In this document: positions 36,732-45,124 of the stretch, piece by piece
Layout of the letters: every line of letters begins with the position of its first letter
How positions within the stretch are numbered: the first letter of the stretch is position 1
The notes under the pieces: generated by a model
Told to the model about the DNA's origin: nothing
Seen by the model: only the letters and a program-made list of their open reading frames with translations
Database searches by the model: none
Translations under genes and position numbers: made by a program
Origin: Curtobacterium sp. 458
Lineage (GTDB): Bacteria > Actinomycetota > Actinomycetes > Actinomycetales > Microbacteriaceae
Length of the DNA: 64,000 nt
Assembly (NCBI RefSeq): GCF_030406605.1
Contig: NZ_CP129104.1
Coordinates: forward strand, 3,052,687-3,116,686
Reading direction: 5' to 3'

Positions 36732-37259
36732 ATGACCTCGACCGATACCCCCGTTTTGGTGTCACCCGAGACCGAGGCCCCATCTCCGGTCCGCGCTGCC
36801 CGTGCATCGCGCCTGCTCACCCTGGGACGCCAGATCGCGTCCTTCGGCACCATCGGCGCCGTCTGCTTCGTGATCGACCTCGCCGTGTACAACCTGCTCC
36901 GCGCCACCGTCCTGCCCGACGGCCCGATCTGGGCGAAGGTCGTGTCGGCCGTGGTGTCGACCGCCGTCGCGTGGATCGCGAACCGGTCCATCACCTTCCG
37001 CTCCGAGCGCGGCGTCGACCGTCGCGCCACCGTCCGCGAGGGGCTCCTCTTCGCCCTCGCGAACCTCGTCGGCCTCGGCATCGCGGCCGCCTGCCTGTTC
37101 GTCTCGCACTACGTCCTCGGTCTCCGATCCACCCTCGCCGACAACGTCGCCGGCAACGGGGTCGGTCTCGTCCTCGGCACAGCGTTCCGCTTCGCCGCGT
37201 ACAAGGCCCTCGTCTTCCGTTCCACTGACGCTCGTCCCACGAAGGAGGCCTCGGCCTGA
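36732..37259 (+). CDS. GtrA-family membrane protein
   Basis: 175 residues with four membrane segments: QIASFGTIGAVCFVIDLAVYNLL, WAKVVSAVVSTAVAWIANRSITF, LFALANLVGLGIAAACLFVSHYVLG and a final GLVLGTAFRFAAYKALVF. WIANRSITFRS is the GtrA hallmark. These proteins are thought to help flip polyprenyl-linked sugars across the membrane. It is the first gene of the polysaccharide run and its stop overlaps the GT2 start (TGATG). Confidence 0.9.
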   Translation: MTSTDTPVLVSPETEAPSPVRAARASRLLTLGRQIASFGTIGAVCFVIDLAVYNLLRATVLPDGPIWAKVVSAVVSTAVAWIANRSITFRSERGVDRRATVREGLLFALANLVGLGIAAACLFVSHYVLGLRSTLADNVAGNGVGLVLGTAFRFAAYKALVFRSTDARPTKEASA

Positions 37260-38752
37260 TGACGACCACCCTCTCCGCCGCGCTGGTCACCGCGGCCGCT
37301 CCGCTGCTGCAGCCCGGCTCCCCCGCGACGTCCGGCACCGTCCCGAACCGCGGCACCACGAACGCCCCGACGGGAGGCTCGGGGCAGCTCCCGCAGGCCG
37401 CCTGGTCGCTGGGCGAGTGGATCGGCTACTCCGCGCTGGTCGCGGTCTCCGTCCTGCTCACGCTGGTCGCGCTGTCGACGCTCTGGTGGATGCTGCACGC
37501 GTGGCGCTCGCGCGACGCGCTCAAGGCGACCCGCTTCAGCGAGACGCCGCGTCCGGCCGCGCACCGCTTCACGCTGCTCGTGCCCGGCCGGCACGAGCAG
37601 GACGTGATGGGCCAGACGCTCGACATGCTGGCCACACAGGACCACCCGGACTTCGAGATCATCGCGATCGTCGGCGAGGACGACCCGGAGACCGACGCGG
37701 TCGTCCGTGCCGCCGCCGCACGGCACCCGGAACTCATCCGGGTGGTCGTCGACGACACCGCGCCGAAGAACAAGCCGAAGGCGATGAACCTCGCCCTCCA
37801 GTACGCGACGGGCGACATCGTCGGCGTGTTCGACGCCGAGGACGAGGTCTACCCGCACCTGCTCACCCTCGTCGACTCCCGCTTCCAGGAGACCGGCGCC
37901 GACGTCGTGCAGGGCGGCGTGCAGCTCATGAACTTCAAGTCGAGCTGGTGGTCGCTCCGCAACGTGCTCGAGTACTACTTCTGGTTCCGCTCGCGCCTGC
38001 ACTTCCACGCCGAGTCGAAGTTCATCCCGCTCGGCGGCAACACCGTGTTCGTGACCCGCGAGCGACTCGAGTGGTCGAACGGCTGGGACGCCCACTGCCT
38101 CGCCGAGGACTGCGAGCTCGGCGTGCGGCTGAGCGCGGACAACGCCAAGGTCGTCGTCGCGTACTCCCCGGAGGCGGTCACCCGCGAGGAGACCCCGCCG
38201 ACGTTCGCGTCCCTGCTCAAGCAGCGCACGCGCTGGAACCAGGGCTTCCTCCAGGTGCTCGGCAAGGGCGAGTGGAAGAAGCTCCCGACCCGCAAGCAGC
38301 GCTTCTTCGCGCGGTACCTCCTGACGATGCCGTTCATCCAGGCCGCGACCGGGCTCCTCATCCCGCTCAGCGTCCTCATGATCGCGTTCGTGAAGGTCCC
38401 GACCTCGATCGCGCTCATCTCGTTCATCCCGCTCGCCCCGACCCTCATGCTGCTGGCCGTCGAGATCGTCGGCCTCGGCGAGTTCGGGCGGCTCTACAAG
38501 GAGAAGGTCCGGATCCGCGACTACGTGAAGCTCGTCCTCGGCCTGATCCCGTACCAGGTGTTCCTCGCCGCGGCGGCCGTCCGCGCCGTCGTGCGACACG
38601 TCCAGGGCCAGAACGGCTGGGAGAAGACGGAGCACACCGGGCAGCACCGCACGCCCGCGCCCGAGGTCGTCGGCTTCCCCGACGCCGTGTCCGAGGACGA
38701 CCCCCAGGCCGTCGACGCCCGTGAGCTGCAGACCACCGGAGGCACCCGATGA
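37259..38752 (+). CDS. Processive family 2 glycosyltransferase, cellulose-synthase-like
   Basis: 497-residue membrane enzyme. After an extracytoplasmic/low-complexity N-terminus and a helix (WIGYSALVAVSVLLTLVALSTLWWML) comes the catalytic domain with TLLVPGRHEQDVMGQTLDMLATQDHP, DAEDE (DxD), EDCELGVRL (catalytic Asp region) and QRTRWNQG, the QxxRW motif of processive synthases. Three or four more membrane segments follow. No PilZ domain is seen. It would make and extrude a beta-linked chain. Neighbouring GH8 and GT39 genes support a cellulose-like or heteropolymer product. Confidence 0.88.
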   Translation: MTTTLSAALVTAAAPLLQPGSPATSGTVPNRGTTNAPTGGSGQLPQAAWSLGEWIGYSALVAVSVLLTLVALSTLWWMLHAWRSRDALKATRFSETPRPAAHRFTLLVPGRHEQDVMGQTLDMLATQDHPDFEIIAIVGEDDPETDAVVRAAAARHPELIRVVVDDTAPKNKPKAMNLALQYATGDIVGVFDAEDEVYPHLLTLVDSRFQETGADVVQGGVQLMNFKSSWWSLRNVLEYYFWFRSRLHFHAESKFIPLGGNTVFVTRERLEWSNGWDAHCLAEDCELGVRLSADNAKVVVAYSPEAVTREETPPTFASLLKQRTRWNQGFLQVLGKGEWKKLPTRKQRFFARYLLTMPFIQAATGLLIPLSVLMIAFVKVPTSIALISFIPLAPTLMLLAVEIVGLGEFGRLYKEKVRIRDYVKLVLGLIPYQVFLAAAAVRAVVRHVQGQNGWEKTEHTGQHRTPAPEVVGFPDAVSEDDPQAVDARELQTTGGTR

Positions 38753-40728
38753 CCGCCAGCACGACGCACACGACCGGCATCCCCATCCGGGGTGCGATCG
38801 CCCACACCGGCGCGGCCGGCTGGGTCCGCCGCCACGCCGTCAGCCTCGCCTGGCTGCTCCCCGTCCTCGCGATCGCCGCCGCCGTGCAGCTGTGGAACAT
38901 GACCGGCACGCCGCAGCGCATCGACGACGAGGGCACCTACACCGCGCAGGCGTGGGCGATCACCAACCTCGGCGAGCTCACGCACTACACGTACTGGTAC
39001 GACCACCCGCCGCTCGGCTGGATCCAGATCGCGGCGTACACGTCCGTGACCGGTGCGTTCGCCCGCTACCCCTTCGCCGTCGAGGCAGCGCGTGAGTCGA
39101 TGGTGTTCTTCACCGCGGTGTCGAGCGTGCTGCTGTTCGTGCTCGCCCGTCGCATCGGTGCGGCACGCCCCACGGCAGCGGTCGCCGTGCTCGTCTTCGC
39201 GCTGTCACCGCTCGCGCTCCAGTACCACCGCACCGTCTACATCGACAACGTCGCGACCCCGTGGCTGCTCGCCGCGTTCGTGCTGGTGCTGAGCCGCCGC
39301 AAGCAGCTCGCCGGGTTCGCCGGCGCGGCCGCCTGCCTCGGCATCGCCGTGCTCTCCAAGGAGACCTACCTGCTCGCGCTGCCGTTCCTCATCTGGATGG
39401 CGGTGCGCGGGGCCGACAGGAGCACCCGCCGGTACACGCTCAGCGTCGCCGGTGCCGTGCTCACGGTGATCGGCGGCGGCTACCTCCTGCTCGCCGCGGT
39501 GAAGGGTGAGCTCCTCCCCGGACCCGGTCGCGTCAGCCTCCTCGAGGGCATCACCTACCAGCTCGGCTCGCGCGCCGCGTCGGGGTCGGTCTTCGCGGGC
39601 GACAGCCTCGCGCACCAGGCCGCAGCACAGTGGTGGGCGCTCGACCCGGTGTTCATCGTGCTCGGCAGCCTGGCCGCCGTCGTGGGGTTGTTCCTCCGCC
39701 GGGTCCGCCCGATCGCCGCGATGCTCGTCTTCCTGCTGGCGTTCATGTTCCGCCCGAACGGCTACCTGCCCGTGCCGTACGTGATCATGCTCATCCCGTT
39801 CGCCGCGCTCCTCGTGGCGTGGACCGCGAACCGCGCCGTCGTCGCGATCGCCGGGTGGTCCCGGAGCCGGACCCGACTCCCCGGTGGCGTCCGTCGCACC
39901 CTCGGGATCACGTGGGCAGCGGTCACCGTGGCTGCCCTCGCCGTCGCGGCACCGCTCTGGACCGCGCAGCTCCGTGGCTTCACGACGAGCAACCTCGACC
40001 AGCCGATGCAGCAGGCCGAGCGCTGGGTCGGGGACAACGTCCCGAAGTCCTCACGACTGCTCGTCGACGACGCCATGTGGGTCGACCTGGTCAAGGCCGG
40101 TTTCGCCCGCGACAACGTCGTCTGGTACTACAAGCTCGACACCGACGCCGCCGTGGAGCGCCAGTCGCCGAACGGCTGGAAGGACTCGGACTACGTCGTC
40201 ACGACCGACTCGATGCGCACCGGGGGCAACTCGTCGAAGGACGTCGCCGACGCCATCCGCAACTCGACCACGGTCGCGGTGTTCGGCACGGGTGACCAGC
40301 AGGTCGACGTCCGGCGCATCCACTCCGAGGGCGAGGCCGCAGCCGAGCGGGCCATCACGAAGGCCACCGACCAGCGGAAGACGATGGGCACCGAGCTCGC
40401 CGCCAACCCCGCGCTCGAGGCGAACGCCGGCACGAAGTCGCAGTTCCGCGCGGGCCAGGTCGACAGCCGGGCGATGATCGCGCTCGGCCAGGTGCTCGCC
40501 GACCAGCGGGTGAGCGTGGACCGCTTCACCCCGCTCACCGGGGAGACCGGCCAGGCATTCCGCCGCGTGGTCCTGCACGCCGACGACACTGCCGCGACGA
40601 CCCGGGTCGAGCGCACCCTCGAGGCCATGTCGGACTCGTACCGCCCCGAGTCGGTCGAACGGCACGGCGACGAGCTCGTCGTGACGTACACGCCGATCGA
40701 CCCGACCACCGCCCCCACCGCCGCGTGA
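38749..40728 (+). CDS. GT39-family glycosyltransferase
   Basis: 659 residues, multi-spanning. The N-terminal part has the PMT/ArnT signatures RIDDEGTYTAQAWAI and TYWYDHPPLGW, with the catalytic Asp-Glu just after the first membrane helix. About ten membrane helices follow, and a soluble domain of about 250 residues forms the C-terminus. Such enzymes transfer sugars from polyprenyl-phosphate donors to acceptors outside the membrane. The donor could be polyprenol-phosphate-mannose made by the enzyme encoded at 43594. The ATG overlaps the GT2 stop by 4 bases. Confidence 0.87.
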   Translation: MTASTTHTTGIPIRGAIAHTGAAGWVRRHAVSLAWLLPVLAIAAAVQLWNMTGTPQRIDDEGTYTAQAWAITNLGELTHYTYWYDHPPLGWIQIAAYTSVTGAFARYPFAVEAARESMVFFTAVSSVLLFVLARRIGAARPTAAVAVLVFALSPLALQYHRTVYIDNVATPWLLAAFVLVLSRRKQLAGFAGAAACLGIAVLSKETYLLALPFLIWMAVRGADRSTRRYTLSVAGAVLTVIGGGYLLLAAVKGELLPGPGRVSLLEGITYQLGSRAASGSVFAGDSLAHQAAAQWWALDPVFIVLGSLAAVVGLFLRRVRPIAAMLVFLLAFMFRPNGYLPVPYVIMLIPFAALLVAWTANRAVVAIAGWSRSRTRLPGGVRRTLGITWAAVTVAALAVAAPLWTAQLRGFTTSNLDQPMQQAERWVGDNVPKSSRLLVDDAMWVDLVKAGFARDNVVWYYKLDTDAAVERQSPNGWKDSDYVVTTDSMRTGGNSSKDVADAIRNSTTVAVFGTGDQQVDVRRIHSEGEAAAERAITKATDQRKTMGTELAANPALEANAGTKSQFRAGQVDSRAMIALGQVLADQRVSVDRFTPLTGETGQAFRRVVLHADDTAATTRVERTLEAMSDSYRPESVERHGDELVVTYTPIDPTTAPTAA

Positions 40729-40811
40729 CGCGACACCGGCGATCCGGCCGCGCGCCGGTCCGCCGCCCCCGCACGAACCCGAACCGCACCTCCATCCGAA
40801 GGAGCACCACC

Positions 40812-41630
40812 ATGACCGCACGCACCCGCACCGCACGCCCCGTCGTGATCGGCACCCTCGCCGCGGCCCTCGTCGCCGCGACCGTCGGCCTCGCGCCCCA
40901 GACCGCATCGGCCGCGACGCCCGAGGACGGCTGGCTCCGCGTCGGGCACCTCTCCCCCGACACCAAGGGCGTCGACGTCGAGCTGTCGAGCCTGTCCGGC
41001 GGCAAGAAGGTCTTCGAGCTCGACGACGTGACCTACGGCCAGGTCAGCCCGTACCAGGAGCTGCCCGTCGGCACGTACGTCCTGTCGATGCGCGCCGCCG
41101 ACGCCCCGGACTCCACCCCGGTGATCTCGACCGACGTCACGGTCAGCGCGGGTGACGCGAACACCGTCGTCGCCTACGGCAAGAACTCGGACCTCAAGAC
41201 CACCGCGTTCACCGACGACCTGCAGCAGCCCGGCGACGGCAAGGCGAAGCTCCGGCTCGTGCAGGCCGCGACCACGGCGAAGCGCGTCGACGTCGCCACC
41301 TCGACCGGCACCACCGTCGCGAAGGACGCCGCGTTCGGGACCGCCACCGGCTACGCCACCGTGAAGAGCGGCAAGTGGACGCTCGACGTGAGCAGCAGCG
41401 GCCAGCGCGGCACGGCGAAGGTCGACCTCGCCGGCAACACCGTCTCGACGCTGTTCGTGCTCGACGACAGCAAGGGCGACCTCACGGTCGTGCCCGTGAC
41501 CGACGCGGCGGCGACCGCCGCCACCCCGAAGGGCGGTGTCCAGACGGGCGGCGGCGGCACCGCCGCGGACCGTCCGGTCACGGACGCGTTCCACGCGCTC
41601 GTCGCCGCGTTCCGCAGCATCTTCGGGTGA
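40812..41630 (+). CDS. Secreted DUF4397 surface protein
   Basis: 272 residues with a signal peptide (RPVVIGTLAAALVAATVGLAPQTASA) and two repeats of the DUF4397 Ig-like fold (WLRVGHLSPDTKGVDVELSS, LRLVQAATTAKRVDVATSTG). Near the C-terminus is PKGGVQTGGGG from residue 239, followed by a short amphipathic helix; no LPxTG is present. It lies in one operon with a sortase, so it is a candidate substrate through a non-canonical signal. ATG 40812 follows GGAG. A strong hairpin follows its stop, which may attenuate the downstream genes. Confidence 0.85.
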   Translation: MTARTRTARPVVIGTLAAALVAATVGLAPQTASAATPEDGWLRVGHLSPDTKGVDVELSSLSGGKKVFELDDVTYGQVSPYQELPVGTYVLSMRAADAPDSTPVISTDVTVSAGDANTVVAYGKNSDLKTTAFTDDLQQPGDGKAKLRLVQAATTAKRVDVATSTGTTVAKDAAFGTATGYATVKSGKWTLDVSSSGQRGTAKVDLAGNTVSTLFVLDDSKGDLTVVPVTDAAATAATPKGGVQTGGGGTAADRPVTDAFHALVAAFRSIFG

Positions 41631-41690
41631 CGGCCTGGAGGCGCGGTGCCGGTGGACCGACCGGCTCACCCGCACCGCGCCTCCCGTCCG
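41631..41690 (+). terminator. GGAGGC-family hairpin inside the polysaccharide operon
   Basis: GGCCTGGAGGCGCGGTGC (41633-41650) and GCACCGCGCCTCCCGTCC (41672-41689) form an almost perfect 18-bp stem directly after the DUF4397 stop. It may partly terminate transcription before the GH8 gene or stabilise the upstream mRNA. Confidence 0.65.
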
Positions 41691-41725
41691 CACCCCCACC
41701 CGACACCCAACGAGAGGCAGGCCCC

Positions 41726-42874
41726 GTGCAGCGCAGGACCTGGATCCCGGTCGCCGCGATCGCGGCCGTCGCCGTCACCGCCGGCGCGGCGGTCGTCGCC
41801 GTCCACCCCTGGTCGGACGAGCAGTCGCCGCAGGCGGCTTCGACCCCCACCTCAACCACCGCCCCCGACACCACCCGGTCCGCCGCACAGCTGCGGACCG
41901 CGTTCCTCGACCGCTACGTCGAGGACGGCCGCGTCGTCCGGAAGGACCAGGGCGGCGACACCGTCAGCGAGGGTCAGGCGTACGGCCTGCTCATCGCCTA
42001 CGCCGCCGGCGACCGCTCGACCTTCGACGACGTGTGGCGCTGGACCGCGCGGCACCTCCTGACCGACGACGACCTGCTCGCCTGGCGGTGGACGACGAAG
42101 GGCGGCGTCGCCGACGAGCAGTCCGCGAGCGACGCGGACCTCGACGCTGCGCGGGCCCTCGTCCTCGCCGGGAAGGCGTGGGACGAGCCCCGCTACACCG
42201 CCGCGGGCAAGCGCATCGCGTCGGCGATCCTCGAGCACGAGACGGTCGAGACGGACGCCGGCCGGATCCTGCTCGCCGGTCCCTGGGCCGACCAGGAGCC
42301 CTACCGGTACGACGCCTCCTACGCCTCGCCCGCCGCCTACCGGATCCTGGCCCGGGCGACCGGCGACGACCGGTGGAACGAACTCGAGACGGGGTCGCGC
42401 GCCGTGACCGCCTCCCTCCTGCGCGCCACCGACCTGCCGAGTGACTGGTCACAGGTGCACGCGGACGGCCGCGTCGAACCGATGCCCGCGTCGGCGGACG
42501 ACGGACGGGTGCTCTACGGCTACGACGCGATGCGCCTCCCGCTGCGGTACGCCGAGGCGTGCACCAGTGCCGACCGGAAGCTCGCCGGGTCGATCGCGCC
42601 GACGCTCCGCCGCACGACCCAGCTCGCGGCGCAGCTCGACCTCGGCGGCACCGCGGTCACGGGCGACACGAACGCCCTCGCCTACGCAGCGCGGGCGGCG
42701 GCAGAGCACGCTGCCGGCAGCACTTCGGCGGCACGGGCCGACCTCGAACGGGCGGACCGGACCGCGGCCACCACGCCGACCTACTACGGCGACGCGTGGG
42801 CGGCACTCGGCGCGACGATGCTGACCTCGGACGTGCTCGGTGGGTGCGCGGCCGGTTCCGGGAGCGACTCGTGA
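41726..42874 (+). CDS. GH8 endoglucanase, BcsZ-like
   Basis: 382 residues, N-terminal membrane anchor or signal (WIPVAAIAAVAVTAGAAVVAV). The GH8 domain shows EGQAYGLLIAYAAGDRSTFDDVWRW with a catalytic Glu, ASDADLDAARALVLAGKAW with the family's A-S-D-x-D motif, YASPAAYRILARATGDDRW, and VLYGYDAMRLPLRYA. GH8 enzymes cleave beta-1,4-glucans; BcsZ of cellulose operons belongs here. It probably trims or sorts the polymer made by the GT2 enzyme. GTG 41726 follows GAGAGGCAG; its stop overlaps the sortase start. Confidence 0.9.
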   Translation: MQRRTWIPVAAIAAVAVTAGAAVVAVHPWSDEQSPQAASTPTSTTAPDTTRSAAQLRTAFLDRYVEDGRVVRKDQGGDTVSEGQAYGLLIAYAAGDRSTFDDVWRWTARHLLTDDDLLAWRWTTKGGVADEQSASDADLDAARALVLAGKAWDEPRYTAAGKRIASAILEHETVETDAGRILLAGPWADQEPYRYDASYASPAAYRILARATGDDRWNELETGSRAVTASLLRATDLPSDWSQVHADGRVEPMPASADDGRVLYGYDAMRLPLRYAEACTSADRKLAGSIAPTLRRTTQLAAQLDLGGTAVTGDTNALAYAARAAAEHAAGSTSAARADLERADRTAATTPTYYGDAWAALGATMLTSDVLGGCAAGSGSDS

Positions 42875-43572
42875 GCCGCCGGGCTGCGTCGCACCGGACG
42901 CCACGTCGTCGGCCGACCCTGGCGATCGCGGTCGGCGTGGCCGTGGTGCTCGCCGGCGGGGCGGTCGCAGGCGTCGCGGTCGCCGCGTCGAACGGCGGTT
43001 CCCCGGATGCCGCCACCACCGTGAACCCGAGCGCGACCGGTGCGGCGAGCCCGTCCGGAGGGTCGGCCCGGTCGGACTCCGCCACCGAGGGGTTCCAGGA
43101 CCCGGCCGCTCCCGCAGCGGCCTCGACCGCGACGCCCGTCCGCGTGGAGATCCCCGCGATCGGGGTGTCGAGCGGGCTGGAGGACCTGCACCGCGGGTCG
43201 GCCGGCGAGCTCGACCCGCCGGAGGACTGGGACAGCGCGGGATGGTTCAGCGACGGCATCGTCCCCGGACAGGTCGGCCCGGCCGTGATCGCGGGCCACG
43301 TCGATTCCCCCACGAGCGCAGCCGTGTTCTACCGACTCGACGAACTCGTCGCCGGTGACCGGATCACCGTCCGGATGTCCGACGGCAGCGAACGGGTGTT
43401 CCAGGTGCAGCGCTCCGAGCGCGCCGCGAAGTCCGCGTTCCCCACGAGCGACGTCTACGGCACCTCCCCGACGCCGGCGCTGCGGCTCATCACGTGCGAC
43501 GGCACCTTCGACACCGCCACCGGGCACTACACCGACAACCTCATCGTGTTCGCGACCCTCGTGCACGACTGA
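42871..43572 (+). CDS. Sortase, class F-like
   Basis: 233 residues: an N-terminal membrane anchor (PTLAIAVGVAVVLAGGAVAGVAVA), a flexible Ala/Ser linker to about residue 85, then the sortase barrel with VRVEIPAIGVSSGLEDL, VIAGHVDS (His143) and LRLITCDGTF (Cys209). The Arg normally found 8-15 residues after the Cys is not seen; the sequence there reads DTATGHYTDNLIVFATL. Class F-like by overall layout. It likely anchors or transfers the DUF4397 surface protein of the same operon. The GTG start overlaps the GH8 stop by 4 bases. Confidence 0.85.
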   Translation: MSRRAASHRTPRRRPTLAIAVGVAVVLAGGAVAGVAVAASNGGSPDAATTVNPSATGAASPSGGSARSDSATEGFQDPAAPAAASTATPVRVEIPAIGVSSGLEDLHRGSAGELDPPEDWDSAGWFSDGIVPGQVGPAVIAGHVDSPTSAAVFYRLDELVAGDRITVRMSDGSERVFQVQRSERAAKSAFPTSDVYGTSPTPALRLITCDGTFDTATGHYTDNLIVFATLVHD

Positions 43573-43593
43573 CCGACCCGACAGGAGACGACG

Positions 43594-44373
43594 ATGGACG
43601 AGTCACTGGTCATCATCCCGACGTACGACGAGGCGGAGAACATCCGTCCGATCGTGGGCCGTACCCTGGCCGCGACCGACGACACGGTGCACGTGCTGGT
43701 CGTGGACGACAACTCACCCGACGGCACCGGTGACATCGCGGACCAGCTCGCGACCGAGACCGACCGGGTGCACGTGCTGCACCGCACGGTGAAGGACGGC
43801 CTCGGCGGCGCCTACCTCGCTGGCTTCGCCTGGGGGCTGGAACACGGCTACGACAAGCTCGTCGAGATGGACGCCGACGGCTCCCACCACCCCGAGTACC
43901 TGCCCTGGATGCTGGAACTCGCCGACACCAACGACCTCGTCCTCGGCTCCCGCTGGGTCCGGGGCGGACAGGTCGAGAACTGGCCCTGGTACCGGGAAGC
44001 GCTCTCCCGCGGCGGGAACCTCTACACCCGGATCGCGTTGGGGATCGCGGTGCGGGACGCCACCGGCGGGTTCCGGGTCTTCACCCGCAGCGCGTTGGAG
44101 CGGATCGAGTTGGCCGGGATCGCGTCGAAGGGGTACTGCTTCCAGGTCGACCTGTGCTGGCGTGCCCTCGAGGCCGGCCTGCGGGTCGTGGAGACACCGA
44201 TCACGTTCACCGAACGGCAGCACGGGGTGTCGAAGATGAGCGGCAACATCGTCCGCGAATCACTCACCCTGGTCACGAAGTGGGGCATCGACCGACGCCT
44301 CCGCGAAGTCCGGGCTCTCGTCCGCGACCACCGACCCCTGCCCTCCGTCCGACGGAACGCGCACGTGGCGTGA
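43594..44373 (+). CDS. Polyprenol-phosphate mannose synthase (Dpm1/Ppm-type)
   Basis: 259-residue cytosolic/peripheral GT2. It shows LVIIPTYDEAENI, VHVLVVDDNSPDGTGDIA, KLVEMDADGSHHPEYLP (DxD), LVLGSRWVRGG and TFTERQHGVSKMSGNIVRESL, all typical of dolichol/polyprenol-phosphate mannose synthases. It makes the lipid-linked mannose used by membrane transferases such as the GT39 enzyme upstream. ATG 43594 follows ACAGGAGACGACG, 21 bp after the sortase stop, so it ends the polysaccharide operon. Confidence 0.92.
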   Translation: MDESLVIIPTYDEAENIRPIVGRTLAATDDTVHVLVVDDNSPDGTGDIADQLATETDRVHVLHRTVKDGLGGAYLAGFAWGLEHGYDKLVEMDADGSHHPEYLPWMLELADTNDLVLGSRWVRGGQVENWPWYREALSRGGNLYTRIALGIAVRDATGGFRVFTRSALERIELAGIASKGYCFQVDLCWRALEAGLRVVETPITFTERQHGVSKMSGNIVRESLTLVTKWGIDRRLREVRALVRDHRPLPSVRRNAHVA

Positions 44374-44382
44374 TGTCCGGGC

Positions 44383-44637
44383 TCAGTGGTTGCGCAGCGC
44401 GTCGATCAGGTCGCTCTTGCGCTTCGACGAGTACCCGGTGAGTCCGAGCTCCTTCGCCCGCTTCCGCAGGTCGGCGACCGTCCAGTCGTCGTAGGAGCCG
44501 GACTCACCGCCCTTCTTCCCGACGGCCTTCGTGCCCCGGGCGGCAGCGGCGTTGCTGATGCGCGCGGCCTTCTCCTTCGAGGCGCCCTCCTTGCGGAGCT
44601 CCTCGTACATGTCCGGCTTCTTCAACTGGTTCGGCAT
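44383..44637 (-). CDS. DUF7218/SAP-like small DNA-binding protein
   Basis: 84 residues: MPNQLKKPDMYEELRKEGASKEKAARISNAAAARGT, then YDDWTVADLRKRAKELGLTGYSSKRKSDLIDALRNH, a Rho-N/SAP-like helix-extended loop-helix motif. This family (DUF7218) is common in actinobacteria and often near stress genes. It converges with the mannose synthase gene and precedes the DUF3140 gene's reading direction. Confidence 0.82.
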   Translation of the reverse strand: MPNQLKKPDMYEELRKEGASKEKAARISNAAAARGTKAVGKKGGESGSYDDWTVADLRKRAKELGLTGYSSKRKSDLIDALRNH

Positions 44638-44661
44638 GGCCCGGAGGCTACGCCGCGGCCC

Positions 44662-44997
44662 TCAGTCCTTCTCGGGGTCGTTGCCCCAGTTCATGAGCGA
44701 GTACCGCCACTTGGTGTCGTGCACGTCGCCCTTCGGCCGCTGCTTCGAGTGGCGTGCGACGTAGCCGACGACCTTCTTCATGTGGGCGTAGTCGTCCTCG
44801 GTGTAGTCACCCTGCTTCTTCTCGAGGATCCGCACGATGTGCCGCCCGCTCTCGTGCCCGGTCGACTCGCCGCCGCCGTCGGACTTCTGCCCGACCTCCT
44901 TCGACTCGTCGGTGTCGAGCCACTTCTTCAGCTCCGAGGCGGTCATGTTGACGGCGTCCGCGAAGTCGTCGCGGATCTCCTTCTGGTCGTCGCTCAT
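44662..44997 (-). CDS. DUF3140 protein
   Basis: 111 residues matching DUF3140: EIRDDFADAVNMTASELKKWLDTDESKEVGQKSDGGGESTGHESGRHIVRILEKKQGDYTEDDYAHMKKVVGYVARHSKQRP. The family is often associated with stress-response genes in GC-rich bacteria; its function is unknown. ATG 44997 follows GGTCGGAGC. It is divergent from the zinc alcohol-dehydrogenase gene with a 127-bp spacer. Confidence 0.88.
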   Translation of the reverse strand: MSDDQKEIRDDFADAVNMTASELKKWLDTDESKEVGQKSDGGGESTGHESGRHIVRILEKKQGDYTEDDYAHMKKVVGYVARHSKQRPKGDVHDTKWRYSLMNWGNDPEKD

Positions 44998-45124
44998 GCT
45001 CCGACCCAACCCGATCCGCCTGATCGTCGGGGTGCGGTGCGCCCAGCGGACTGACGCTCCACGTCCTCGGAGCGGTCGGCGGGTTGTGTGGTCTGCGCGA
45101 AACCCCACGACGGAAGAGGAAGAC

